In this document: positions 10,840 to 19,143 of the stretch, in pieces | Layout: each line of letters opens with the position of its first letter | How positions within the stretch are numbered: the stretch's first letter is position 1 | Assembly (NCBI RefSeq): GCF_963678635.1 | Contig: NW_026971222.1 | Coordinates: 1-28,905 of the forward strand | Length of the DNA: 28,905 nucleotides | Direction: 5' to 3' | Source: Symsagittifera roscoffensis | Taxonomy: Eukaryota; Xenacoelomorpha; Acoela; Convolutidae | Program-made: the position numbers and the translations under genes | The notes under the pieces: generated by a model | The model's input: only the letters and a program-made list of their open reading frames with translations | The model's database searches: none | What the model was told of the DNA's origin: nothing

Positions 10840-11038
10840 ACTTTTTACCTGTTTTTTTGTGCTTTCTAAAATCTGCCTGTGGCCAAAAAGGATCTTTGTT
10901 TGGTCAAAATATGGTCTTTGTTGTGGTTTCTGAGAGCTCGAAAAATCAATTTGGTTGACCTGAAAAAAGATCGATAATTTTTTTCATTTTTTTTTTGAAA
11001 ATCTGCATCCCTCGCTTGAGAAAACTCTGCATCCCTCC
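10840..11038 (-). mobile_element. Degenerate hAT-type MITE fragment
   Basis: Matches the reverse complement of the inner part of the 17758-18139 family: GTCAAAATATGGTCTTT, GAGAGCTCGAAAAATCAATT, GGTTGACC, then a T/A-rich stretch ending in GAAAATCTGCATCCCTC. It lacks a clean outer TIR; a second, overlapping-type copy begins immediately after at about 11042. Confidence 0.5.
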
Positions 11039-11041
11039 CAC

Positions 11042-11210
11042 CCAGGAGCGCGCAGCAAACGTGGTCAAAATGGGGCGCAGAAAATGTGGTCTAGTGATTT
11101 GGGAGAGCTCAGAAAATAACCTTAGTCGACCAAAAAAAATTTAAAAAATTTTGAATCTTTCGAAAATCCGCACCCCCCCCCCCCTCGAGAAAATCCTAGA
11201 TCCGCCCCTG
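11042..11210 (-). mobile_element. hAT-type MITE, 3' half with intact TIR
   Basis: Begins at GGAGCGCGC and ends with TCCTAGATCCGCCCCTG, the expected terminal inverted repeat. It includes a run of 12 C at 11173-11184 where other copies have a short C tract, and the shared GAGAGCTCAGAAAAT block. The outer end at 11210 is intact. The inner part is truncated relative to the 382-bp copy at 17758. Confidence 0.6.
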
Positions 11211-11457
11211 ACATAAATATTTACGGCAAAGGCAGTAGGTATAAGTTGGTATAGTTTTACGTCATCCATTTTTGGCTCTGGCTAACCTCAAAAAATTTCG
11301 AAAGGTGCCTTCGACACCAAAATAACTAAAATCTGAGGGTAGGGCACAAGCCAAAAAAAACGCAATTTTTCGGTCAATCTTTTTAAAAAAGCTCAAAACG
11401 TCAATTTCAGCATGTTTTTTGCTCGGATAATTTGGTAAAAATGGGGTCTTTATTGTG
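11211..11457. repeat. Possible very diverged relative of the MITE family
   Basis: Contains GGTGCCTTCGACACC, like the GGCGCCTTCGGCGCC palindrome of the MITE family, a CGCAATTTTTCGGTCAATC stretch and AATGGGGTCTTTATTGTGAT. These are in the same order as in the MITE's minus orientation, but identity is low. Confidence 0.3.
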
Positions 11458-11514
11458 ATTTTCGAAATCCCACCCCCCCCCCCCCCCCCCCCCCCTTGGG
11501 GGGATTTCGAAAAT
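11458..11514. repeat. Poly-C tract flanked by a perfect inverted repeat
   Basis: Left arm ATTTTCGAAATCCC (11458-11471), then A, then 23 C (11473-11495), TT, then GGGGGGATTTCGAAAAT (11498-11514). The arms are exact reverse complements over 14 bp and the C tract can pair further with the G6. This is a self-complementary structure; it may have arisen at a junction between two inverted MITE ends. Confidence 0.7.
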
Positions 11515-12638
11515 ACTTATTTCTCTGGAAAGTAGCTTGATAATGTGTTTGATGATTCCAACCAGACATCATAATTTTTGGCTCAGCCGAAAGTAAAGAG
11601 TAAAGGTTTGTGCCGAAGAAAGTATAAGTTTGTGCCGAAACCAGAGGTTTCCCAAAATTTGGAACTACAAACACAAAGGGGGGCCTTTTCAGTTTTTATG
11701 TGAAAAATACGGTTAAATACTGATTCAGTCAATTCATAGTTTGTATGAAAACGACTGCTCGAATTTCAGGTAGCAAAAATTTTGGCAGAGAAAATTTAAT
11801 GAAATCTAAATATGAAAATCCAATTTTAAGTGTTCAATTTTGATAGTAATTTGGACCGTCCACATTGTGGAAGAGGAAGTTAAGAAATGCGTGTTTTGTA
11901 TAAGAAATGCGTAATGAGTTTAAGAAAACTCATTACGTTTCAAAAAAGTTTTACTATGTTTAAAGACTTGTCTCTGGAATCCAGGAACATACAGACACAA
12001 AATTGTGCGCCTATCCAGGGCACAGTTTGGCCTCACAATGTTAAGATTCTTGATTCCTGAACAGTTAAATCCTCATAAACTGCCTACTTTTTTCAGTCAA
12101 AAACGACAAATTCGAATGCGTTTCAATTGGCCTTTGCAGCAACAACCTCTCGTTTTGGTTTTCCATCAACCTCAAGTCGACAATCGGAACACAAAATCGA
12201 CGGATTGTGAGGATGAGATTTAGAGACAGATTGTGAGGATGAGAAACCGAATCAGGATTTGAGTTTGGCTGTAAACAGAGTTCCCTAAAAGATTGTCTTA
12301 AGCAGGAAATCAGCCCAGTTCTACGTTTGTGTTAAATACTTACGAGTTCTTTTTGCTTAAACTCTTTGGCTGAAAACTCCATAAGCTTTTTTCTCAAAAA
12401 ATGAACTGAATTTAAGAATGTATCGTTTTGATTTCTTCATCTAATTTTCTAAGCTGTCTGCAATTTTTAAAACTTCGATTGTCAAAAAATCAACCAATTT
12501 TTCGGCCAATATTTTCACAAATAATCCAAAAACTACGAATATTTGAACATCTGGAAAAGGTAGTCGTGTCTTTCTCAAACGAATTAGGACATTCAAGTAG
12601 GAAGGCCAAAAAACCTAGAAAAAATCCGCAGCTCTCCC
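11515..12638. other. No gene recognised; a few local repeats
   Basis: Anonymous DNA. Visible structures are the 12-bp inverted repeat CGTAATGAGTTT / AAACTCATTACG with a 4-base loop (11910-11937), a repeated TAAGAAATGCGT (11881-11912), and a local direct repeat ATTGTGAGGATGAGA near 12206 and 12230. The open frame at 12005-12223 has no support. Confidence 0.4.
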
Positions 12639-13607
12639 CGCACTGAAGTTTCATGGATAATAATCGATTATATTGGATTTTCATTGTCAGTCTCTACAAA
12701 GTAACAAAAATAATCGATTATAATCGATTGAAAATAGATTATAATGATAATATTTTTTAAGCAATAAAATCCCAATATAATCGATTATAATTAATTATTT
12801 TCAAAAAAATTTTCAAAAGTAAAATAATCCATTTTAATCGATTATAATGGATTATAATCACTTATACAAATCTTTTTGTGTGTTGTTTTCATTTTTTTTC
12901 ATAATTTTGTTGAACTTAAGTTAGTTATTTTGTTCTCTCGCTTAATTTCATTTTTTCCTATTTTCAATTGAGTTATGAAAAATTACGAAAAGTTACCTAT
13001 AGATCTCACAACAACTCCCCCCCCCCCCCACGCTTACCCGTACTACAGTTAGATGTCCCCTTACTAGAGAGAGAGAGAGAGGGGAGGGGACGTCGTGGTT
13101 GGGAGTACGTTGGGGGGGGGGGGTGGATACGTTGGGGGGATGGGGGTACGTGAGGGGGATGGGGATACGTGAGGGGGTACGTCGTGGGTTGGGGGGTACG
13201 TTGGGGGGAGGTAAGCTGGGGCGGTGGGGGGATTGACGTGAGGAGCTGGTCAAAAAGGCTGTTTTTGGGCATTTTTTGGAAAATTACTACATATTGGCCG
13301 CCCCTGGATGAACGTGTTCGTTTGAGTTTTGCAGAAAGTTGCAAAAATTAGAGTAATTATTTACAAAATTTAATCAATTTTCATGGATTTTATGTACAAA
13401 AAATAATCCATTATATTGAATACCAAAATGGATTATAATCGATTATAATGGATTATAATGGGTTTAAATGTTTCCAAAATAATCGATTATAATCGATTAA
13501 AAATCGATTACGTGGTCTAAATTTGACATGATAATCGATTATATAGACAACATTTTAGTCAACGAAAATCCATTAGAATCGATTTTTACCCATGAAACTT
13601 CGGTGCG
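12639..13607. mobile_element. TIR-bounded element 1 with ATCGAT-palindrome arrays
   Basis: Ends are an 18-bp terminal inverted repeat with one mismatch: CGCACTGAAGTTTCATGG (12639-12656) and the reverse complement of CGCACCGAAGTTTCATGG (13590-13607). Both flanks inside the TIRs (12657-12860 and 13390-13590) carry repeated forms of the 16-bp palindrome TTATAATCGATTATAA and its variants with GGATTATAATC. The middle holds C-rich and G-rich tracts (13015-13240). There is no coding sequence. The length of 969 bp and TIRs suggest a non-autonomous DNA transposon, but I cannot see a clear target-site duplication and do not recognise the superfamily. Confidence 0.65.
13015..13240 (+). repeat. G-rich minisatellite with G-quadruplex potential
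   Basis: A run of C (13016-13029) is followed by GAGAGAGAGAGAG (about 13068-13080) and then by a strongly G-rich + strand array to 13240. At least six RTACGT hexamers are spaced by G-tracts of 4-12 bases (for example TACGTTGGGGGGA, TACGTGAGGGGGATGGGG). Many four-tract combinations with short loops exist, so G4 folding is expected. The open frames on either strand here are low-complexity artefacts. Confidence 0.75.
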
Positions 13608-13757
13608 CGTCTGGCTAAAAATTTAAGCATTCCGAGTAATCTAATTTTGAAAGAGTTTTTGCACAGTCAGCGAGAGTGGTCCCAAAATAGTTAATAGGGA
13701 ACATTATGAATTGATGGAACTTTTCATTGTTTTTCTGATTTTTCGTTTGATTTGTAG

Positions 13758-13798
13758 GCTCTGAAGTCTTTGGCATTTGATGTATTCATTGAGGAGAG
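13758..13798 (+). CDS. Candidate 41-nt exon; possible TIR strand B/box 2 start
   Basis: A strong acceptor (T-rich tract TTTTTCGTTTGATTTGTAG ending at 13757) precedes GCT CTG AAG..., which reads ALKSLAFDVFIEE and then AG before the donor-like AG|GTGACT. All three frames stop soon after, so if real the exon is either this 41-nt piece or a frameshifted longer one. It starts in phase 0, matching the end of the exon at 2359-2463. L-x-F-D-V-F-I-E-E-R resembles the segment before box 2 (RD) in TIR domains such as those of Toll or SARM1. In between lies about 11 kb of transposon-rich sequence. The family assignment is inference. Confidence 0.3.
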
Positions 13799-13947
13799 GT
13801 GACTATCCCTGGAAAGATGAAGTCCACACTCTGGTGGATAGAGGAAACGAAGTGAAGCCAACAAGGCATAATGTCTCCTTTCAACAAAATGACCAGACTA
13901 CTGAATCTGGACAGGAGAGAAAAGGCTCCGAAATCAGTAAATTATGA
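13780..13947 (+). CDS. Small ORF, 55 residues, overlapping the candidate exon
   Basis: An ATG-initiated frame: MYSLRRGDYPWKDEVHTL at the start, later VSFQQNDQTTESGQERK, ending at TGA 13945-13947. Its composition (GC-balanced third positions, no homopolymers) is more coding-like than the surroundings. It may be the continuation of the 13758 exon after a one-base frameshift at the AGGTGAC site, which would give ...EER-DYPWKDE. Alternatively it is chance. An alternative donor, ATCA|GTAAAT, lies at its end. Confidence 0.25.
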   Translation: MYSLRRGDYPWKDEVHTLVDRGNEVKPTRHNVSFQQNDQTTESGQERKGSEISKL

Positions 13948-13989
13948 AACCAATTATTTAGAATGAAAGAAGCTGACTTTGAATGATAT

Positions 13990-14100
13990 TTTAAAAATTC
14001 GATAAAAAATGGCTAGTTAAAAAGTCGAAATTTGTCTGAAAAAAAATCACCCCGAGCTCACATATTCCGTTGCTTTCGTTACGAAAGTTGGAACAAAAAA
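13990..14100 (+). repeat. 3'-end fragment of the Tc-like repeat family
   Basis: Matches the right end of the copies at 15307-16980 and 17149-17579: AATGGCTAGTTAAAAAGTCG, a TTTGTCTGAAAA-type block, CACCCCGAGCTCACA, and the terminal palindrome TTTCGTTACGAAA followed by GTTGGAACAAAAAA. The 5' part is missing. Confidence 0.65.
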
Positions 14101-15096
14101 CTTATCCCGCAAAATATATTCAGTTATCATCTTTGCACCCGTGTTTTAGCACATTAAAAACTAATTTCTTTCATCACAAGAAATGTCATGATCTTATAAT
14201 TGCTTGAATCCGTTACTGTTTTAGTCAGTTAATATTAATGTAACCACAGCGAGGCGAGCTTATGGACAAATTCTTCCTCGCGTTTGATTTTTTTTCTTGT
14301 ACTATCGCTTGACCGATAGCCAATAATTGCCATCACTTAAAAGGTCTTCTATAGAGTTCTATTTTATTCGAGATTATCATGCATCACCAACAGCTGCTTT
14401 TATTTTGATGCTGCTAAAATAGCAAGAGCCATTAAACTTTAATGAGGCTTATTTCTAAGCACAATCGAAACGGTTACCGTAAATATCCTCAATTTCATAT
14501 GAAACAAAACGACAGTAAAAATTGGAGACTTCCTTTTTGAACCAAAAGCCCTTCAAGTAAAATCTTTTTTATTTTCATTTGAAGAAGTCACTTGATAATT
14601 AACTGACGGTTGAGAACAGTGGGAAAAATATAATCGTCATTATCTCACAGACACTTTTGCAAGTAGATTCCTCTGACGTTTATCAGAAGCGCGTTTCAAA
14701 CAGTGCCAAAAGCACTTTAAAATGCTTCTTTTTTAAGTTCTTTTGATATTCTTGCACTTCTTCAAGCCGCAGAACACTTTGCCTAAATTTTTATGACGTA
14801 ACTAATCCGCGGAAGAGTGTGCTACTGATCATTCAGATGACACCCATTTCAGACTAAAGTTTGAAAAAAGTGATTCTCAGACGTGTCAATCTATTTGATT
14901 CAAAGTAAAATTTTGAAACAATAGTTTTAAATCAACTCGCTCAATTTTTTGACGAGGGTTGTGTATCCAACGTGACGATGCCGCAGCCATTAAGTTTTTA
15001 CCTTTTAGGGTTCTTGGACTTGAAATAAAGTGATTTACCGAATACAAGCGAAATAACGGTAAAAAAAACAGTTTAGACGGGCTGAATAAATTTTAA
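14101..15096. other. No gene or repeat recognised
   Basis: Unremarkable mixed AT-rich DNA between two Tc-like fragments. I find no convincing open frame, splice pair, RNA gene or terminal repeat. Confidence 0.4.
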
Positions 15097-15306
15097 CAAG
15101 ACTACTCGCATCACGGCGAAACTCTGATAATTCCGACGGTCATTTAAAGTCTACGCAGCAGTAATAACAGGAAAAAATTCAGCGTAAAAAATAAGGCGAA
15201 AACTTTTTATTTAATTAGAGATTTTTGGTGAAAATCATCCCCCCATACGCCACATAAAGTATAAAGTGATGGATTTTGCTCCTTGTAACAAATAAATACA
15301 GGTAAC
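15097..15306 (+). repeat. 5'-end fragment of the Tc-like repeat family
   Basis: Starts CAAGACTACTCGCATCACGG and keeps the later landmarks ATCATCCCCCCATACGCCAC, ATGGATTTTGCTCCTTGTAAC. It stops where the next copy begins (GGACTGCTCGTATCAGGG at 15308), so one copy appears to have inserted into or next to another. Confidence 0.6.
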
Positions 15307-16980
15307 AGGACTGCTCGTATCAGGGCAAAGCCGTGAATGTTCTGACTGCCTTTTAAGGTTTATGGCGCAATGATAACATAAAAAAAAATAAATGAATTAA
15401 AACAAAATGAAATTTTTCTTCTTCTAAAATTTGACAGTTTTTGTGAATATCATCCCCCACACGCTATATTAAGTACAAAAGGATAGATTTTGCTCCTTGT
15501 AACCAATCAATTATGACAAATAAGATTCTCTAAACCAAATTGGAACGGTTTTAAAGACTGATTAAAACTCCGCCTACGCGTTAATAGCGCGAAATATATC
15601 GGGCGTTAATTGTCTCAAATTGGCCAAATTGGCAATCTGTAAACCCCCATAACTAAACCGTAACTAAACCCCCATAACTAAACCGAGATTATCGAGTTAG
15701 CGAAAGAAAATCAAGCAAATGGTTTTTCATGTCGCCGAATCAGCCAAGAACTGAATTTACCGAGATCAACAGTGCAGTATATGATCAAGAAGTAATACTC
15801 AAGAGTGAAATCCAAGCGGGGACCAAGCATGTGGCCGTTGGCTTCAAAAAACTGTGTACAAGACGATGCATTGCTCTACTGAAAAAACGCACAGAAAGGG
15901 TGACAGGCTCAAAAGTCTTGAGGGAGACAGCCCCAGAAATCAGCAGAAGAACGGTTTATCGGGCTTTATCAAGAATGAGGTATAAGTACAAAAATGCAAA
16001 ATTCAGGATAATTTTGACCAAAAAACAGAAAGAAAACCGAGTACGCCTATGCGCTGAATAGTTGACTTAACCAAAAAAACTGGGATGAAGTCGTCTTTAC
16101 GGATGAAAAATAATTAACCTAGACGGACCCGACAACTGGTGTTCCTGGATGGAGGAAAATCAGCAAGTGGGGGCTGGTTCCCTAATGGTCGGTGATTTGA
16201 CTTTTTCGACCGGTGAAATTTTTGTCAAAACGGTATCTGATCGAATAAATTCAGACATCTACATCAAGCTTATAAAAAACACTGCCATCCCTTTAATGAG
16301 AGACATTCTCTCCGATGGTTTCGTTCTGCAACAAGACAATTGCAGTATTCATGTTTCAAAAAAAAGTTTGAATTTTGTGAGGAGACGGGAATTGAGTTTC
16401 TACCTTGGCCCAGCAGAAGCCCGTTCCTCAAAATTATAGAAAACGTGTGAAGCAGGTTGAGTTCAAGGGTTTATGATAGTCCGCAACCGAAAAACAAACA
16501 AGAACTGGAAGGAAGAGTTTTTGAAGACGTAGACCATATGAACTCGCATCTTTCTGAATATGTTAAAACTCTATTCTCATCGTTGCATAGTCGTTTCTTA
16601 TCATGTGAAACGAGAAATGGAAATAAAAATTTTTACTGACATTTTTTTGAACAGTTCTAAAATGGTACGAACAAATTTGGCATAATTACATGTATTAAGA
16701 TGTTACAAAAAAATGTGACGCACAGCGTAGCGCGAATTATATCCCGCGTTATAATTCCCAAATTGGCCAAATCTTCAAATCTCTATAATGTTTACGAAAA
16801 TTAATCAGAAATGAAACATTTTTTCAAATTTAACTCAGGACAACAATACTTTTTGAATATTTTAAAAAAATTGGTTGAAAGGGTTAGTTAAAAAGTCGAC
16901 GTTTAACTGAAGAAATAAATCACCCCGATTACAAATATACCGTTACTTTCGTTACGAAAGTCGGCACAAAAAACTGAAAA
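15307..16980 (+). mobile_element. Tc1/mariner-like element with decayed transposase
   Basis: About 1.67 kb, a usual size for Tc1/mariner elements. The left end carries the family hairpin region (ACTGCTCGTATCAGGG...). The right end has TTTCGTTACGAAAGTCGGCAC. The motif TGTTC-T-GACT near the left end and the reverse complement of the right end (TGTGCCGACT) are a possible short inverted repeat. The non-autonomous copies at 21971, 17149, 15097, 13990 and 3085 share its ends, and this is the only copy here with transposase sequence. TA target duplications are not evident. Confidence 0.6.
15685..16639 (+). pseudogene. Tc1/mariner DD34E transposase, frameshifted
   Basis: The DNA-binding part (15685-15850) reads EIIELAKENQANGFS and SQELNLPRSTVQYMI, the typical first helix-turn-helix, then has a stop. 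A second frame (about 15840-16061) gives the second HTH and linker (TGSKVLRE, RRTVYRALSRM, LTKKQKENRV). The catalytic core is broken: NWDEVVFTDEK places the first Asp at 16102-16104 in one frame; LQQDNCSIH places the second Asp at 16335-16337. After another shift, PFLKIIENV places the catalytic Glu at 16439-16441, about 34 residues on. The usual SPDLN has become SPFLK and the Trp after IENV is TGA. The protein would cut and paste the element; this copy cannot. Confidence 0.8.
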
Positions 16981-16986
16981 AAAATA

Positions 16987-17085
16987 CAAGACTGCTTGTA
17001 TATCAGGGCCAAGCCCTGAGTGTTTAGACTGTCCTTATAGGTACCAGAAACTTTTTGGCATAGATAAAAAACCATTATACATCAG
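16987..17085 (+). repeat. 5'-end fragment of the Tc-like repeat family
   Basis: CAAGACTGCTTGTATATCAG, then GGCCAAGCCCTGAGTGTTTA and GACTGTCCTTATAGG match the family's left end directly after the right end of the transposase-bearing copy. It is truncated after about 100 bp. Confidence 0.5.
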
Positions 17086-17148
17086 ACATCAAGTCATATC
17101 CAACATCAAGTCGTATTTGAATCGTTCGAAGATATCAGGAGCAATTTG

Positions 17149-17579
17149 AAAGACTGCTCGTATCATGAGACTACTTAAGACTTCCGATTGTCTTATAACG
17201 TCTATGGACTTATAACGTCTAAGGAAATGTGTTCGATTAGAAAAAAAGTTGAATTTTTCAAAAAAAAAAACGACGTAATAATAGGTCCAAATAGGTTGCC
17301 TTAATTCAATTTGGAAAAATTTTTGCGCCGGAATAAATTGCCACTTACTCGTTAGAAGCACGAAATATATTGGCCCAATTGGCAACTTTCAATCCCCCCA
17401 TAACTTCACAAAAACTGATCGTAGCTGAAATAAGTTTGAGTTTAACATCACTACTTTTTTGCAATGCTATCAAAAACTCCGTTTAAAAATGGCTACTTAA
17501 AAACCCGAATTTTGTCTGAGAAAAAAACCGCACCGAGAAGAAACATTCCATCTTCTCTTCGAAAGTCGGTAAAATAAGA
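17149..17579 (+). repeat. Non-autonomous Tc-like repeat copy, internally deleted
   Basis: It contains a left-end stretch (AGACTGCTCGTATCATGAG), the internal landmark AGCACGAAATATATTGGCCC, CCCCCATAACTTCACAAAAA and the right-end TCTCTTCGAAAGTCGG. At about 430 bp it has no transposase sequence. It lies in the same orientation as its neighbours, forming a cluster from 15097 on. Confidence 0.6.
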
Positions 17580-17757
17580 GACCGACCAAAATCATAGCAG
17601 AACGCGAAAGTTAAGTCTTGTCTGCTAAAAACCTATTTGAAACAATTAGGCAACTGATTAATGCAACAGCTATGACAGTTTCAGTTTTTTTTAAATTCAG
17701 TTTTGAAGGCATTTGCGTGTAAAAATGGACTTGTTAAAATTCAATCATAGCTATCAG

Positions 17758-18139
17758 CAGGGGCGGATCTAAGATTTTTTTGATGGGGGCGGATTTTCAA
17801 AAAAATTTTCGAAAATTTTGTCGACATTTTTTTAGGTCGACCAAATTGATTTTCCGAGCTCTTCCAAATCACTAAAAAGACCCTGTTTTGGTCAAAATTT
17901 CTTCGTTTTTAGGCACTTTTTGGAAATTTGACCAAAAAATCGCGTTTTTTTCGCGCGCGCTCCCCTCTCAAAATTAGTATATATTGGCGCCGAAGGCGCC
18001 TTTAGAACACATTTTTAGGGTCAGCCACCAAATATGGATATCTCAAAATAGTACAAAGGGGGACCCTTTGGGTCGGTAGGATGTCGAATCCCTGAAAAGA
18101 GGCGTCCACCCCCGCCCCCTCCCCCTAAATCCGCCCCTG
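17758..18139 (+). mobile_element. Intact hAT-type MITE with 8-bp target duplication
   Basis: Terminal inverted repeats CAGGGGCGGATCTAAG (from 17758) and TAAATCCGCCCCTG (to 18139) bound 382 bp without coding. The 8 bases on each side are identical, GCTATCAG at 17750-17757 and 18140-18147. An 8-bp duplication and CAGGG-type ends are the hallmark of hAT elements; such short non-coding copies are moved by a transposase supplied elsewhere. Internal landmarks used to recognise other copies are GAGCTCTTCCAAATCAC, the GGCGCCGAAGGCGCC palindrome and the AAGGGGGACCCTTTGGGTC block. Confidence 0.88.
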
Positions 18140-18147
18140 GCTATCAG

Positions 18148-18394
18148 AGCTTTTCCGTGATACGAGCTTTGCCGTGATACGTAATACAAAATTCTCGTAT
18201 CAGAGCCAAGTTAGGAATGCGCGTTCGAACACGCAATTGAATGTAACCCAAAGCGATGTGTTAGGACTGGTTTGTTATCGTATTCATTTACTCATGGTCA
18301 TGCTGATTGGTTTTCATAATCTTTTTCAAAAACCTGCTACTCAGATTAACTCAAAGGGGTAGAATGTTTTGAGAAGAGAAGAATCTCGCCCAAC
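18148..18394. other. Repeat debris, no gene
   Basis: Shows two tandem forms of CCGTGATACGAGCTTT/CCGTGATACGTAA (18155-18185) and CTCGTATCAGAGCCAAG (18194-18210), resembling the hairpin end of the Tc-like family in both orientations. An open frame at 18174-18362 overlaps this and is not supported. Confidence 0.35.
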
Positions 18395-18708
18395 CAGGGG
18401 CGGATCTAGGATTTTCTCGAGGGGCGGCGGATTTTTTAAAAGTTAAAAAGTTTTGTCGACCTTTTATTACAAATTGATTTTCCGAGCTCTCCTAAATCAC
18501 TATAAAAACCTCATTTTGACCAAATTTTCTGTGCCGCAGGCAAGATTTTGAAAGGCATTTTTAGGCACTTTTTGGAAAATTTTGATCGCGTTTTTTCGGC
18601 GCGCGCTCCCCCTCCAAATTAATATATATTGGCGGTAAAATTAGTATACAGAAATATAATAAAAATTTAGGGTCCGTCAGCCAAAAATGGATATCTCAAA
18701 ATAGTACA
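18395..18708 (+). mobile_element. hAT-type MITE copy, right end missing
   Basis: Starts with an intact CAGGGGCGGATCTAGG end and follows the 17758 copy through GAGCTCTCCTAAATCACTA, GCGCGCGCTCCCCCTCC and GGATATCTCAAAATAGTACA. It ends at about 18708 without the CCGCCCCTG terminus. Same orientation as its intact neighbour. Confidence 0.7.
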
Positions 18709-18722
18709 AATGTTTTTAAAAA

Positions 18723-18848
18723 ATGTTGATTTACAAAAATGTAGATTTTGCACTAGTTTATTTTATACAACTGAACAAAGAACTGGATTTAGATTTGTTC
18801 AAGGAGAGGACCGACGACGAGGAGGAGCTCAACCCGGCTGCAAATTGA
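18723..18848 (+). CDS. Small acidic ORF or terminal exon, strand uncertain
   Basis: A 41-residue frame from ATG 18723 to TGA 18846-18848. Its second half (KELDLDLFKERTDDEEELNP) is encoded by GC-rich codons (GAC GAC GAG GAG GAG CTC AAC) that stand out from the surroundings, and AATAAA follows at 18861-18866. It could be the acidic C-terminal exon of a + strand gene. On the minus strand the same bases follow an excellent acceptor (T-rich tract, then TTTGCAG at about 18841-18847), so a minus-strand exon is an equal alternative. The domain is not recognised. Confidence 0.3.
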   Translation: MLIYKNVDFALVYFIQLNKELDLDLFKERTDDEEELNPAAN

Positions 18849-18866
18849 TTAGGCAATCAAAATAAA

Positions 18867-19143
18867 AGGTATCCACCGAAAACTGTACAAAGAATAATCT
18901 ACAAATATTTTTCAGGCACATCGGTTTCGGTAGGTTAGTTTATTTACTACAATGTTGTTTAAACACTTTCAAACAAAAGCGGGGAAAAAGGCAAATTACT
19001 GGACAAATATTTGAAAAAGAATGAGAACAGCGCGGGTTTGTGGAGATGTTTTTTGCAAATACAATACTTCATTTATTCCAGAGGATTGTCAGACTTTAGG
19101 CATGCCTTAAAAATGGATGATAAATCTCATAAAGTATTGAATG
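18867..19143. other. No feature recognised
   Basis: Anonymous sequence between the acidic ORF and the second palindrome-array element. Confidence 0.35.

Noticed and set aside
3389-11210. The MITE half at 3389-3561 and the half at 11042-11210 as one element split by the LTR insertion
   Set aside because: Attractive because the orientation agrees, but the outer 8-bp flanks (ATCACAAG and ACATAAAT) do not match and the inner sequences overlap rather than abut.
13016-13210. CRISPR-like or regular direct repeat array
   Set aside because: The spacing between RTACGT units is irregular, spacers are only G-tracts, and the host is clearly eukaryotic.
12993-13344. Pro/Ser- and Gly/Trp-rich open frames on both strands
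   Set aside because: They are translations of the G-rich minisatellite and C-runs; low complexity on both strands is expected from the repeat.
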